64,000 nt of DNA from Nemophila menziesii (taxonomy: Eukaryota > Streptophyta > Magnoliopsida > Boraginales > Hydrophyllaceae), in NCBI GenBank assembly GCA_029959085.1, contig JARWIR010000017.1, forward strand, positions 20,139,507 to 20,203,506, written 5' to 3'. A model generated the notes under the pieces. It saw only the letters and a list, made by a program, of their open reading frames with translations, was not told where the DNA came from and made no database searches. Position 1 is the first letter of the stretch; every line of letters begins with the position of its first letter. The position numbers were made by a program, and so were the translations under genes. Shown in pieces: positions 35,632 to 47,681 of the stretch.

Positions 35632-36861
35632 TTATTGCGATTCCTTCAGGCGATGGTCATAAAATAAACTCTGAGTTGCGAGGCTGCTGCTGTGAGCAAC
35701 GTAGATATATTTACTTGAAGCTATAACAATTCGTACATGTTTTCGCCCCAAATCAAAATAATACGTTTTGTAAGAAAACCAATCTAGCAAGAATTTATTC
35801 TTCTGGAGAAGCAAAACCTTAAGCTTATAACGGTAAGGATCTTGATCGCAAAGATAATATTTCATTGGAAGACCCTTATCTAGATTTGAGCAACGGTGCC
35901 ATAATATCCAATTCCAGTTTACGTAATCCTCTAAGACCCATATTATAAGGTTGCCATGACAGGGTAGTACATGAAGCAGAGATAAATGTCCATCGTTAAC
36001 AAACAGAGTCATCCTTCCATGATTGCGGCTAGATTTACAATTAATACCTGGATGAGGCATAGTAGTTAGATTTTCGGAGTCCATCTTGAATACCATCACC
36101 GCATGCATACAAGGATCGACATCATTTACTGTAATAGCAGTGTAATCAACTATCCAGTGCAAAGCATCATTCACAATGGCCGGAGATGACTCAAAAGGTG
36201 GCCGAAAGGAGAAAGGGTTAGGATTGATTACTCGTTTATTCAGCGAGGCAAATCTATATACATAATACTCGTAACCATTGTTTTCATTAGTACGGAACTC
36301 TATATACTTGTACTCACCTTCTGATGGATGGAAGAATAAACCACACATACTATTTGCTATAGTAATAAAACTCTCTTCACCAGTAAGGATGTTTAAAAGG
36401 ATTGTGTTATAATAGGTTGTTGGACGGCGAAGGTTAAAAATAAGCAATCCACAGTAGGATCCAACAAGGACAGCATCTTTATTTTTACCCACGGAGACAT
36501 TATTCTTCAAATTAATTGTTTTTATCTCGTTAACATGTTCATTTACATTATACATGCCAAAAACACGCTCATTTTGGTTGTTATAATATTGTAGAAGAAT
36601 AGCATTGGGAGCTCTCGTGTTTTGCAGTTTGATAAAATTAATTGATGAAGTCAATGTTCGCCAATGTTTACACGCCCTTCGACACTTGAGAACAGAGTCT
36701 GCTGGAAGTCTAGTCAAAATATCAATCAATATATCGTCGGTGAAATGGCCAAATCCCTTCTCATCATTTTTTGGCATGATTGCAACACGATTAAAATTGG
36801 AATTGGAATTGAACGGTAGACATAAAAGGCGTGGAATCCATGTGAAGCACTCAAGAACCAT
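35632..36861 (-). CDS. F-box protein with FBA-type C-terminal domain
   Basis: Open frame of 409 residues. The F-box lies at residues 38-80 (FTDDILIDILTRLPADSVLK, then CRRACKHWRTL), the part that binds SKP1 in SCF ubiquitin ligases. Residues ~130-390 look like an F-box-associated (FBA) domain: VGSYCGLLIF, NSMCGLFFHP, and a run of short beta-strand-like segments ending in YYFDLGRK. In this family the C-terminal domain recruits the substrate, which cannot be predicted here. I chose the ATG at 36861, the first in-frame ATG after a good splice acceptor (tttgctacag) just upstream, so a 5' UTR intron is likely. A second candidate start, MPKNDEKG, is at 36777 and would remove a serine/asparagine-rich leader. 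The gene is intact, unlike its copy in unit 1. No expression evidence is visible. Confidence 0.8.
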   Translation of the reverse strand: MVLECFTWIPRLLCLPFNSNSNFNRVAIMPKNDEKGFGHFTDDILIDILTRLPADSVLKCRRACKHWRTLTSSINFIKLQNTRAPNAILLQYYNNQNERVFGMYNVNEHVNEIKTINLKNNVSVGKNKDAVLVGSYCGLLIFNLRRPTTYYNTILLNILTGEESFITIANSMCGLFFHPSEGEYKYIEFRTNENNGYEYYVYRFASLNKRVINPNPFSFRPPFESSPAIVNDALHWIVDYTAITVNDVDPCMHAVMVFKMDSENLTTMPHPGINCKSSRNHGRMTLFVNDGHLSLLHVLPCHGNLIIWVLEDYVNWNWILWHRCSNLDKGLPMKYYLCDQDPYRYKLKVLLLQKNKFLLDWFSYKTYYFDLGRKHVRIVIASSKYIYVAHSSSLATQSLFYDHRLKESQ

Positions 36862-37354
36862 TATATTATCAACCTGTAGCAAATACAATAGATACTAAGC
36901 ATGACTACAAAGTTACAAATCACAAAATAAAAAGCGGAAGAAGCTTTAAATACAAATCTAGTAACAAAAACAAATTAACTTCACTAATCAAGCCTTATAA
37001 ACCTTAAACTATGTCACGGTCTTTAAAATCATAAACATTATTAATTATAGACATTCTCAATCTCGTATTCAAGCATTCTAATACTAAGAAAAGAAAACAT
37101 ATAATATGGGATATATTCTAAAAGCTTACCTACATCACTAATATATATTATAATTTTTTTGTTAGAAAACATACATCACTATATAGTTAATTTCGTATTG
37201 ACACCTCCCCGCAAGTCATGACAATTATATTTTACATACTCGTTTTTATGTTAATTTTATAATTAAAGATCTCACTTTTGTGATTGTAATAGATTTGCAC
37301 GACTACTCAATTGATCAAACATCAAATATATCTACTTTTCACGAGGAAAATACT

Positions 37355-38842
37355 TTTTAAGACCTCAAAAACCCCACTTTTATAAATAAAGCCCTAACTA
37401 GAAAAAAATATTTTTAAAGCCCAGTTTTAACTTTCTAGTTGGCTTTTTTGACCTTTTTACCCTTATTAAACCATTCTTCCTCGGTGGTACAGACCCATGT
37501 CCTTAATGATTTTTTCATGTTGTGCTTTTGTTCTTCTTTAATATGGGCTGTACCCACGGACCTTTTCTTCACACATTTGTTCACAGTGGGTATGAAACTA
37601 GTAAGCACGTAATAGGGCTAGACCCATGAACCAACAATCAACATGGACCAAATTCACAAAAAGATATATGATTTATAACATGATATTGGGCTGGCCCCAT
37701 TACACAGAACAGAAAAAAATAAAAAATAATGGGATATTGGGCTGGCCCCATAAGCAGTAGAGCCTTAACAAAAAAAAAAATACAACAAAAATAATGGGAT
37801 ATTTTGGGCTGGCCCCATAAGCAGTATATCCTTAACAAAATAAAAATACAACAAAAAATACATTTTGGGCTGGCCCCATAACTATCACAGCCTAGATGGG
37901 GCTGGCCCCATAACTAACACAACCTAGATGGGCCTGGCCCCATAACTAACACAACCTAGATGGGGCTGGCCCGAATAATCGAACTACATTAAAAAAAAAA
38001 AAAAAAAAAAGGTAAATCGATCGACGAGGCTAGAAACCAGATCGACCAGCAGGGTGATGATGAACACGGAGGAGAGGGGCGTCGCTTGTACGGTGGTGCT
38101 GGCCACGATCTGGATCTGAATCTGAATCGGCGGAGGTCTTCACGGAGGTGGTGGTATTGACTGTCATGTTTGCAGATCGGTGGTGGTGGTATTGTTTCTG
38201 TTACAGGAGACGAAGGTGAGGGTGGTTATGGTGGTCTTGGTGATGGTGGTGTGTAGGTGGATCTGCAGAGCTGCTCGATGGGGTGGTGGTTGACCTTCAC
38301 GGCGGCGGTTATGTTGGTGGTGGTTATCGGTCTTGAGAAGCAGAGGGTGGGTGGGGCTGGACGGTGGCAGCAGAGAGATATGGGTGAGGGACGGTGGTGA
38401 CAGGAAGCTGTGATGATGGTGGTGTTGCTGTGATGAAGCTCCGAAAGGGGGGGGTGGGCTCAGATCTGCGAATCAGTGATGGATGGTGGGGGTGTTGGGG
38501 TTATGGTGAAGGTGGAGGTGGGGGGTGGTTCGCCGGCAGAGAGAGAGAGAAGGGATGGTGATGAAGGTGGGGATTTTCGGTGCCCATGGTGATGCAGGTG
38601 GTGGGGGTCGGTGGTTTAGGTTTTCCGTCGTGAGAGAGAGAGAGAGGAGAGAGAGGAGAGAGTGGAGGAGAGGGGAGGGTTCGGTGTTAATAGGGTAATG
38701 AATTTTGGTTTTTTGGTTTTTATATATGGGTAGAAGGATGGGAGGGTAGTTTAGGTATATTTGGGGTATTAGTTAGGATGTAATGGGTTTAGTTATCCCA
38801 GGGCTTTTTTTATAAACTTAGATGGCCTTAGGCCGTTTAAAA
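37355..38842. mobile_element. Unit 2 copy of candidate non-autonomous DNA transposon
   Basis: Near-identical to 2387-3873, with small length changes in the poly-A, poly-G and gagaga tracts. The same imperfect inverted ends are present, and no protein-coding potential is credible. Confidence 0.35.
37688..37973. repeat. GGGCTGGCCCC minisatellite, unit 2 copy
   Basis: Same seven-core array as at 2720-3005, with no change in copy number. Confidence 0.8.
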
Positions 38843-39315
38843 TAAAGAGCCCACTTTTCACAGTCCAAAACTACGTACCTTCAATTACTGAGACTCGAGT
38901 TCAGTACGGAAAATAAAATAAGGACGCCCGAGGATGTATGGAATAACTAAAGATAATTGAATATATAGAAGGATTTTAATTGAGAGAAGGAGACAATTGA
39001 GAGATTTTAAGAGTCTGATAAACTTCAAATTCCTTAACTTTAGCTCACTAATGAAATTAATATTACTTTATTGTATTCATATGGAATTCTAATTGGTAGC
39101 GATTGAAAAAAAAAATGTGATAAAGTGGAAAATGACAAAGATATATTCAAATCATATAATTTAATTTTGTAAAATAACATCGTACAAATCTTTTCTTTGG
39201 TTAGAAAGATTTATTTCTTCATTAGAGCGAAAAGAACATAATATAGTATCTAACATTCATCGATACAATTACTAATTCAAAAAACACCAACCAAAGAACT
39301 TACCCCTATTAAGAC

Positions 39316-40621
39316 TAGGGGCGCACAACCGGAACCCAAACCCGCACACCTGTTCAAACCCGACCCAAACTCGTCCACCCGTCCAAACCGAGCCCGAAAA
39401 AACTGAAACCGAGCCCCACCCGAACCCATTGGGCCAAAATAATAATTTTTTAGGGTATTGGGCCGGTTGATGGGTTTGGTTTTGCCAAACCCGCGTAAAA
39501 CCGAACCCGACCCGCCCATTTCATTTTTTTTTATATATAACGAATATATATATATGAATAATTAATTAAAAAATCCAAAGAGGTGAGCGTATTGCATACG
39601 CTATTCATTTCCGCCCGTTGGTTTTGCCCTTTCGTTACTTGAAAAGTCATCTTACCTCTCTCTCACCGAACTCACATCACTCTCTCTCTTCTTCTCTCTG
39701 ATTTCTCTCGAAAACTCTACGACATAGCCCTACTCTTCTCCTTCCCGTCTAATCTCGCCGGTTTTTACTTTGATGACTGAGCATGATTACAACTTTAAAG
39801 CATTCTTTGTTGAGGACACGGATAGGCCACCTCCCGATTTTGTTGATTGGCAAAACGCTTCTTCTTTTGTAGAGTTTCTGAGGTTGTTTTATAACTCTAC
39901 TAAAAGGTTTAGTGGTACACTATTTGTTACTACAAATCCGTTCTTTGATGAAATTGTTATAATATGGGAGAAGATTGAGGTGTTGTGTAAATCAGAGGAT
40001 GAAGTGTTGAAAGAAATGGCTATAAAAATGAAAGCAAAGTTTCAGAAATAGTTGGACATTCAAAGTATTAACATACTTTTGTATGTTGCAGTAGCTTTGG
40101 ATCCTAGAAAAAAATTCAGTATCTCACTTGCTACTTTAATTTTATGTATACTCTTTCTCAAAGCATCTGATTTGCTTGCAAAAGTAACTGATGTGTTGGA
40201 TAGAATGTTTGCCCAATACTCTAAACCAGCTGCTCCTACTTCTACTAGTGTAGTGGCTCCTATTTCTCAAGCAAGTGTTTTGGGTGGCAGATTTCAATCA
40301 TTTATGAAGGAGAAACAAGTTGCTAAAGGTAATGAACTTCAAAGATTTTTTAATGAAGAAGTCGAGGAAATGAATTCTGAATTTGATATTCTTATATGGT
40401 GGAAAAATAATGCACATAGATTTAAACACTTATCTCAAATGGAAAAACATGTATTAGCAATACCTGTTTCAACAGTAGCCTCTGAATCTGCCTTTAGTAA
40501 AAGTGGAAGGGTACTTGATTAGTTTAGAAGCTCTCGTTCACCTAAAACAGTTGAGGCACTGATTTGCACTCAAAATTGGTTGAAAACATCACTTCCTATT
40601 AAACTTTTGAAAACAATAATA
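39316..40621 (+). mobile_element. hAT transposon remnant, unit 2 copy
   Basis: Copy of 4346-5650 with both in-frame stops conserved (TAG at 40049-40051 and 40520-40522) and one visible amino-acid change (NAAS to NASS). It again joins the F-box pseudogene at its ATG (40622), so the fusion predates the segmental duplication. Confidence 0.85.
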
Positions 40622-43600
40622 ATGTCATCAGTTACAAATGATTCTAGGCATAAGGGCATCACCCAAGCTTCAAGTGTTGGTGTTAATAGGATCAGCAACT
40701 TGCCGGAATCCATTATTTCTCACATTCTGTCCCTTCTTCCGACGGAGGACGCCGTGGCCACCAGTTTGCTTTCAACAAAGTGGAAGTTCTTCTAGAGAAA
40801 CATTCATAATCTCCGTTTTGATGATGGTGCACGACAATTCAGACTGCTCCAGCACACTGAAAAAGAGCAACACAGTTTATTCAGATATTTTGTTAATAGG
40901 GTATTGCTATTTCTGGATCGAAAATGTATAAACAAGTTTTCTCTTAAGATCAATCGATTTGGGGATGCTAATTATGTTACTATCTGGATAGCTGCTGCAG
41001 TTTCTCGAAGTGCTAGAGTGATTGAGTTTGATGGGCAGGAATGTTACGACAACATAAAAAGTTTATACTTCGATATGCCCAGTAGTCTTTTTACTTGTGA
41101 GACACTAGAAGTTCTTGATTTAATTGGTCGGATAAAACTCCATGTACCAATTTTTCCGCGCTTTTATCTCGCTCTCTCTCGTGTTTAGCATTTGTTTGAA
41201 TAATATTTGTAAGGTGGTTAGTCAATTTTCATTCATGTGGGAATGGTTGGACAAATAGGATTCTACCCAAGAGTTGACCATCTTTACGATGATAGTCGGT
41301 GACTCAATTTAATGAAATGATTCGAATATTGATACGTTTATTCCAGTTGTAAAGATTAACGTAATACATTCATGTGGTGTGGTTCGAATTTTGCCCACAT
41401 GCCTATTGGGCTTTTGGGCCTTGGGCTCATACCATCTGGACCAGCTAAGCTTTGTGTTTATTTGTAAACGTTGAATGAAACATCACAACTTTTGGCCAAA
41501 CCACCTTTTCATCTTCTATAAATAGTTGGTCAACTCAACCATTTTCTTCATTTAGTTTTTCAAAGCATTAAGTATTAAAATAATAAGAGAGAGATAGAAA
41601 GAAGCAACATTATTAAGTTCGTTGAAATTCTTAAGAATTCGTGTGTCAGTTTCATTTGAATAGTTTTGTCGTTGTATCCTGGAGGTTGAAGCTAGCAAAC
41701 GTATGACATCGGTACATGGACTATATACCTTAAAGACATCAGATCCAATTCGAGCCTCGACAAGTAAAGCTATTTATTTTTTTACTTTTATTTTATTTTT
41801 GCATTAGTTTTTATGTCGTTTTACTGGTTTATACAAATAAAACGCAACAAAATGTATCCCACCAAAAAACTAATTATGGAAGGCATCTAAAAAATGTTAT
41901 TCCATCTAATGAAAATAGAAAAAAACTTTAATAATGCATCTTATAAAATATGTGAAGCTAAAGTTGAGGATACATAATCATTCTTTTTCATTGCTCTTGG
42001 ACAAAAACAATATGGTTTTGTAGCTCCTTACAATTTCAAACACATAAAATCTCCACTTTAAGTGTTATAGGTTGGATTGAACAATTGATATACTATACAT
42101 GAGGTGTTAAAGTTGACCCTCTTTAGGTTGGGGGGGAGGGGGCGTTAGCCACTTATGTTATTTGGTCAATTTTGAAGGGCAAAACAATTTTTTTAATGAT
42201 GAGTTACCAGAACCTATTTTTATAGCTAAAATTTCAAATAAAGGCCAGTGATATTTATTTATCTCATAACAGCTCTGGAGCTACTTAAATGATAGTTAAA
42301 TGCTCTCTATATGTGACAACAGTAGCCATATGGTAGAGAATAACATTTTCAGTGTTAATTGGACTAAATCTACAAAAGGGGAATTTAAATTTAATATAGA
42401 TATTTCCATGGAATTAGTTAAATAATGAGGCAGCTATTGTTTGTGTTGTTATGAATTTTGTAGATAACTTAGAATATTGAAGAGTTATTCAGATTAAGGA
42501 CGGTTATGAAAGTTGAAATTGGAGGAATATATCTAGATATGAGGATGATTGGGATATACAACCTAAAAATCAATACATATAGAGAGTGATTGTTTAAATA
42601 CTGTAAAAAAAATTAAAAAACTCAAAGATTTGTAAGAATAGAGTCTTATGTGATATGAGCAATAATTGTAGACATGTTAGCAAAAGAGTATTAATTATCA
42701 TCTTTTATATTTCTAGGAGAATCAGAAGAAGAAAAACTTAAAAGTATTCTGTTATATCTTTGATTTGTTGTTCAACTTCTCTAATTAGCTCTCTTCGGAA
42801 GGACAAATACCGTATGGATATTGGAAGATATAATATTTTGATATTAATAAAAGAATTTACTTTCGAATAAAAAGATATACTAAATATGTAAAAAAAACTT
42901 AACCTTTTCAATTGTCTCACACAAAGAGTTCTTGGTTAGACATATGTAAGTTGCAATCAGGATCCTTTAACATTTTGCATACGATGTATAAAAAACACAA
43001 CAAACTTACTTTTCTAACGACGAGAGTAAGGGCGATTTTGGAATTATGCCCTAGCCCCAATCGTCTTCTAATGAAATGAACACAAATGTTTACTGTACAC
43101 GATAATAGTTGTTCATACAATGTTGATTAAAGGAATTTTTTCCTTGACTTTTTCAATAAAGAACCCCTTTTATTGACAACTTTGCGCCAATAGGCTGTAC
43201 TTATGTCTTTGCTGACTTTATCTGTAAGTTTCGTAGCTAAGTTTATCTGTTTATGGGTTATTGACACAGTGTAATTATTAACTGATTTATTCTTTCCCTT
43301 TCATTAAGGCTCTTTGCCGTGCAAGTTTTTCTGCAAGCTTTCCGAGGTTATCTGAGTTGGCTATATCACGAACAACGTGGTCACATGCACTGCTAAACAT
43401 TCTTGAAGGCTCAAAAAAATTAGAATCTCTTAGAATTTTTCAGGTTAGTGAAAGCTTATGTAGTTCTTCTTTCTTATTTGGCAAATATCTTTAAGTAATT
43501 AATGTTGTTGTTGCAGTTTGGTTATGATGGTATCCCGGACATGTACATGTGTGATTTTCCCTGAGAAAGTGCCGATTTGCTTGGTTTCATGCCTTAAGAA

Positions 43601-43814
43601 AATGTCACTTATAGGAACTGAAGGTCTGGAATATGAACTTGCAATGCTAGCTTACATTCTGAAGAATGCTAAAGCCTTGCGAACATTGACAATAGATGCT
43701 AGCTTCTTTTTGGATTATAACGATATGTTGGAGCTGGTTCAGAATGTATCAAACTTTCCTCGAGCATCTGAAAAATGTGATATACGTTCTTTTCATTCGT
43801 GGGAACGCGCATGA
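40622..43814 (+). pseudogene. F-box/FBD pseudogene, unit 2 copy
   Basis: Same structure as the unit 1 pseudogene without the nested LTR element. Exon 1 is 40622-41148 with the TAG at 40793-40795. Copia-derived segment X follows from 41149 to about 43142, exon 2 is 43309-43443, and exon 3 (frameshifted) is 43517-43814. The shared nonsense codon, truncation point and frameshift show that all the damage predates the segmental duplication. Confidence 0.9.
41149..43142 (+). mobile_element. Segment X, unit 2 copy (uninterrupted)
   Basis: Same as 6178-8132 but continuous through the site where unit 1 carries the LTR element (gtacacgataatag at about 43096). Similarity to the third copy at 32103-34136 stops near 43142, after ttttttccttga. 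That marks either the right end of X or a breakpoint in the third copy. Confidence 0.6.
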
Positions 43815-44274
43815 AAGATGAATTGAAGAGTATTTGAGGATATTTAGTATTTGAGTCCTTCTACAAGGATACAAGAATAGAAGTATGGCCTTTCTTGTGA
43901 GTTGTGATTGTGAACACAGTATCGTTAATTTAGACGTTTTCTGGATTAATTTCACATTTTATGTTCATCTTTAATTTGGTGTTACATATAATTTTCAATG
44001 GTATATTATCCATTTGTCATTGTTGATATAGTCTCCGTTTCTTGATTGTGGTATGTAAAGAATTGCACCAGGGGTTTATCATGAAATTGGCAATATTGGT
44101 GAAAGAAAATAATACCATCATGGAAAATCATCTTTACCTGTTAATTGCATGGGTTTAATTTTTGTTTTTGTTTTTAGCTTTCAACAATGGACGCATGTAA
44201 GCATATCTAACGATCAACTTTGGATTATATTTTACTCCTTAAGTTTTTTATTTTAATCAAAAAATCAAAATCAT

Positions 44275-45027
44275 CTAGTATGATGATTTTTTTTTTTTCG
44301 AAAAGTAACATAGTGTCCTCCATTTTATCCGATTCCCACTCTCGACATTCCTAGAGTAATACTGTCGCTCCCCGAAAAGCTGGGGTGGCTCCGCACCTAG
44401 CTTTGTTCGCAAGCCTGTCCGCATGTCCATTCAATTACCTCGGTAGATGCCGAAAGAAGATTGGGCCATGGCACTCCGATCCCATCCAGATTCATCTGAG
44501 GATCGGAAGAATCGTCCATCTTGCAGCTGATGCCCGCCTAATACCTTGTATCAATTCAAGGTTGTCTGAATAGATCGTTTTTGTTTCGCCCGGGAGGTCC
44601 TTGCATTTGTTGGTTGCCGATGATACCGCAAGTGCCTCCCCTTCCAGAATTGAATCGCATCTCTGATTCTCCAGATGTTCTGCCGTGCTTGAGTTCCTCC
44701 GCTTATGTTGCTGTACGATCCCTATCCCTGTGTCCTCTGTTCTGTTACTGAAGGACGCGTCGCAAAAGAAAATTACGTCACTTCCTTCGTGTTGCGAGAT
44801 TTGAGCTTCGTGTCTCCCCGACCGGCCCTGTTCCCTCGGTGTTGGGTCCACTGGTGTTCGCCATTCCACTCCGTGAAGTTCCCTCATCATCGTATGAACA
44901 TTAGCTAATACTTGATCCACGTTGACTCCTGAATTCTGGTGCACCCCTTTCATTTTTGCCTTCCACAAATTCCATAAGGTTATAAAGAGATAGTCCTTGA
45001 CTTTCTGTTCCTCCTAGTATGATGATT
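44275..45027 (-). mobile_element. 5'-truncated LINE, unit 2 copy
   Basis: Same insertion with the same 14-bp target duplication (44275-44288 and 45014-45027). The poly-A tract is slightly shorter than in unit 1. Confidence 0.9.
44492..45013 (-). pseudogene. LINE ORF2 C-terminus with RNase H domain, unit 2
   Basis: Identical in predicted protein to 12804-13325 as far as I can read, including the D-E-D residues. Open to the truncation boundary. Confidence 0.85.
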
Positions 45028-46278
45028 ATTACATATTTTATTCAGAAATAAAAAAAAACGTACCAAGAGTAGTCATAATGCCAACTTAAAATGTCCATGG
45101 TACACCGAATACATTGTGCAAGTGCATGTTTAATTAAAAATTAGAGATTATTATCCAAGGGGTCTTGAAAATACCACCTTAAGACCCAACAACATTAGTT
45201 GACTTTCTTCTTCTTACTAAAGGCCATAAACTTAATTTAACACTATAATCCAAAATCTCAGTTACCTTCTTACCCCTTTTTGTATTTTAGTTCCCTATAT
45301 ATACTATTTTTCATTTAGAATTATTTTTAAACCCTAAACCTTTTTTTTTCTCTTCTCTCCCTAGACCTCACATCAAATTCTTAGCTCCTATCTTCTCCCT
45401 CTTCAGAAATCCATGGCTGCGATTCAAGATGTGAGAAAAATAAAAGAGCCGGAGCTTGAAGTTCCGTCCATGGCGGATCTTTCGTGTAAAGCTGGAGCTC
45501 GAAGCTACGTCCATGGCGGATATTTCGTGCAGCGGCGGCGGCGGTAGCTAGTGACTAGCGAAACTCTTCTTAGATCTCGTGGTGGTTCGAGGTGGTGCAG
45601 CGGAGGTGACGAAGCTTGGTTCGCTGGTGTTCAAGCTTCATGAAGTTGGAACTCAGATCTGCCATGGATTTGCTTTCGTTCATGTTCAAGCTTCGAAGGT
45701 GGGCAGATTGAGCAAGCTCAACAAGTTCGAACCACGCTCAGCAAATTCGAACAATGCTCAGCAAGTTCAAATTCTTTTTCATTTTCATTTTTCTTATTCG
45801 AATAGGTCATTGTAATTTTCGAGGCCATACTCAGGAGATGTTAATACTCATAACTTTTAATGTATAGCTGCTTTGTGTTAATGTATAGCTGATTTGTGTT
45901 TAATATATAGCTGATTTGTGTTAATGTATAGCTGATTTGTTAATGCTCAGTAAACTTACTGAGCATACGAGCATGCTCAGTAAAGTTACTCATCAGAAAA
46001 ACTCGAATACTCAGCAACTATTTTTTATGCTCAACACTTTTTTCCGAAACTCAGTAAAATATGCTCAGTACTTTTTCCGGTGGTGGTCGGTGGTTGTGGT
46101 CGAAACTGGAAATTATTGATTGTTAATAAAGGAGGAGAGAGAAAAAATGATAAAGGGGGTGAGAGATTAATGGTAATGGAGGAGAGAGAATAATGGTAAT
46201 GGAGGAGAGAGAATAATCTTTTTTTGTCTTATATACACTATAAGGGTAGTAATGACATTTGGCAAATTTGAGGCCTCT
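45028..46278. repeat. Short-array region, unit 2 copy
   Basis: Copy of 13340-14590 with the same arrays. One array unit differs (tgtatagctgatttg here, tgtatagttgatttg in unit 1). The mini-ORF is at 45413-45547. Confidence 0.45.
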
Positions 46279-47395
46279 AAGTATGAGAGAGGAATCACTT
46301 GGTTACCATGTGGCACTAAGATGCTCCTCAAGTCCTCTTGGGTAATTGACCCTAAAAATTATGTTATTGTACGAGATTTTCTAGGAAGAAAATGTTCGAA
46401 GCTAGTTCTCTATATCACCAACCAAAAGCTGGATATGCCAGTAAAGACTTGTCATTTTATGAATATCTTAAATTAGTACAAGGTTGACAGATGAGGATTC
46501 AAATAAACTTGTGGATGAGGATGGTGTACAACGATATTGAAGTGGGGTACAGATGGGCCAATATGTGCACTATTCGCAGCAGGGGGCGTCGACGACGCTT
46601 ATCAATGCCCCAACCACTCCCGGTTTAAGCAGAGTATCACTTTTAATTTGGCTAAGAGACTGGTTCCTTTATCTACCGCTGTCATTCCCAAAGGTAGGAC
46701 CATCTCATGCTACCTGTTGCCTGCTGCCTCTTAGATTCGGCGTGGTGAGACTCATTTAAAATTGTAGGCGGGGGCACTATATCGATATTCTTTATGGCAT
46801 GGTTGCGTCTTGTCGTTATATATAGTCTTGGTCATTTTTGTGGAATCTTAATGGGTGAAAGTTGTGTTGCTTCCACCGACGACACCAAACTTATAGGACA
46901 TATTTTACAAGTTAGATATTCTCATGAATTTTTTGAAGTCCAATTTGATTGAGGTGTTTAGACAAAGTAAAGTGATATGAGTATTGACTTTGAGTACGAA
47001 AATAGAGAAGATAGATTAGAGAAAAAGTGATCTTCATTGATAATATGACCTTATTTGTTAAGGTTATATTTAATCTATCTACCCCACCCTTATATTTCCC
47101 ACTACTTTGAACTAACAACCTATTATGTCGGTCCTATTATCAACCAGAACGGACTGCGTGCTTCCATCATGACCCACGTCTTGCGAATGGCATCACAGAA
47201 TGAGTGAATGACTTTGGATCGATGTTCCTTGAGGCGGCGTATTATAACTTACCGATCCTCCTCTTGTCGCTTATATCCCCGATCTTCGTACCTCTTTATA
47301 TTTCAAGGTTATGGGGATCTTTCTTGACCCTTTCATCAGTGCCTAAACCTGGATTCGTGTACGTGACACTTTTTCCTTCTCAAGGCTAACACTAA

Positions 47396-47681
47396 GCCTC
47401 CGTTTTGTTCGTGAAAATAATGGTTATTTTCTGTTTTCATTTTCTATATTTTTTTGTCATAATTTTCTATATTTTTCAAAAAACTAATAAAAATATGTTT
47501 GGCTAGAGAAAATGAGAACAGTTTTTTGGAAAATAAAATGAAAACACGGCTATATTGGAGAAAGTGAAATAGACATTTTCCATATTTTTTAAATTTTTTG
47601 AAAAGAAAACGAAAAATCCTTTTCTAGAAAATTTATTCTGAAAACGAAAACAGAAAATATTTGCGCAAACCAAACAGGGCC
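47396..47681. mobile_element. MITE, unit 2 copy
   Basis: Copy of 17093-17378 including the flanking duplicated right arm (to about 47793). Confidence 0.65.
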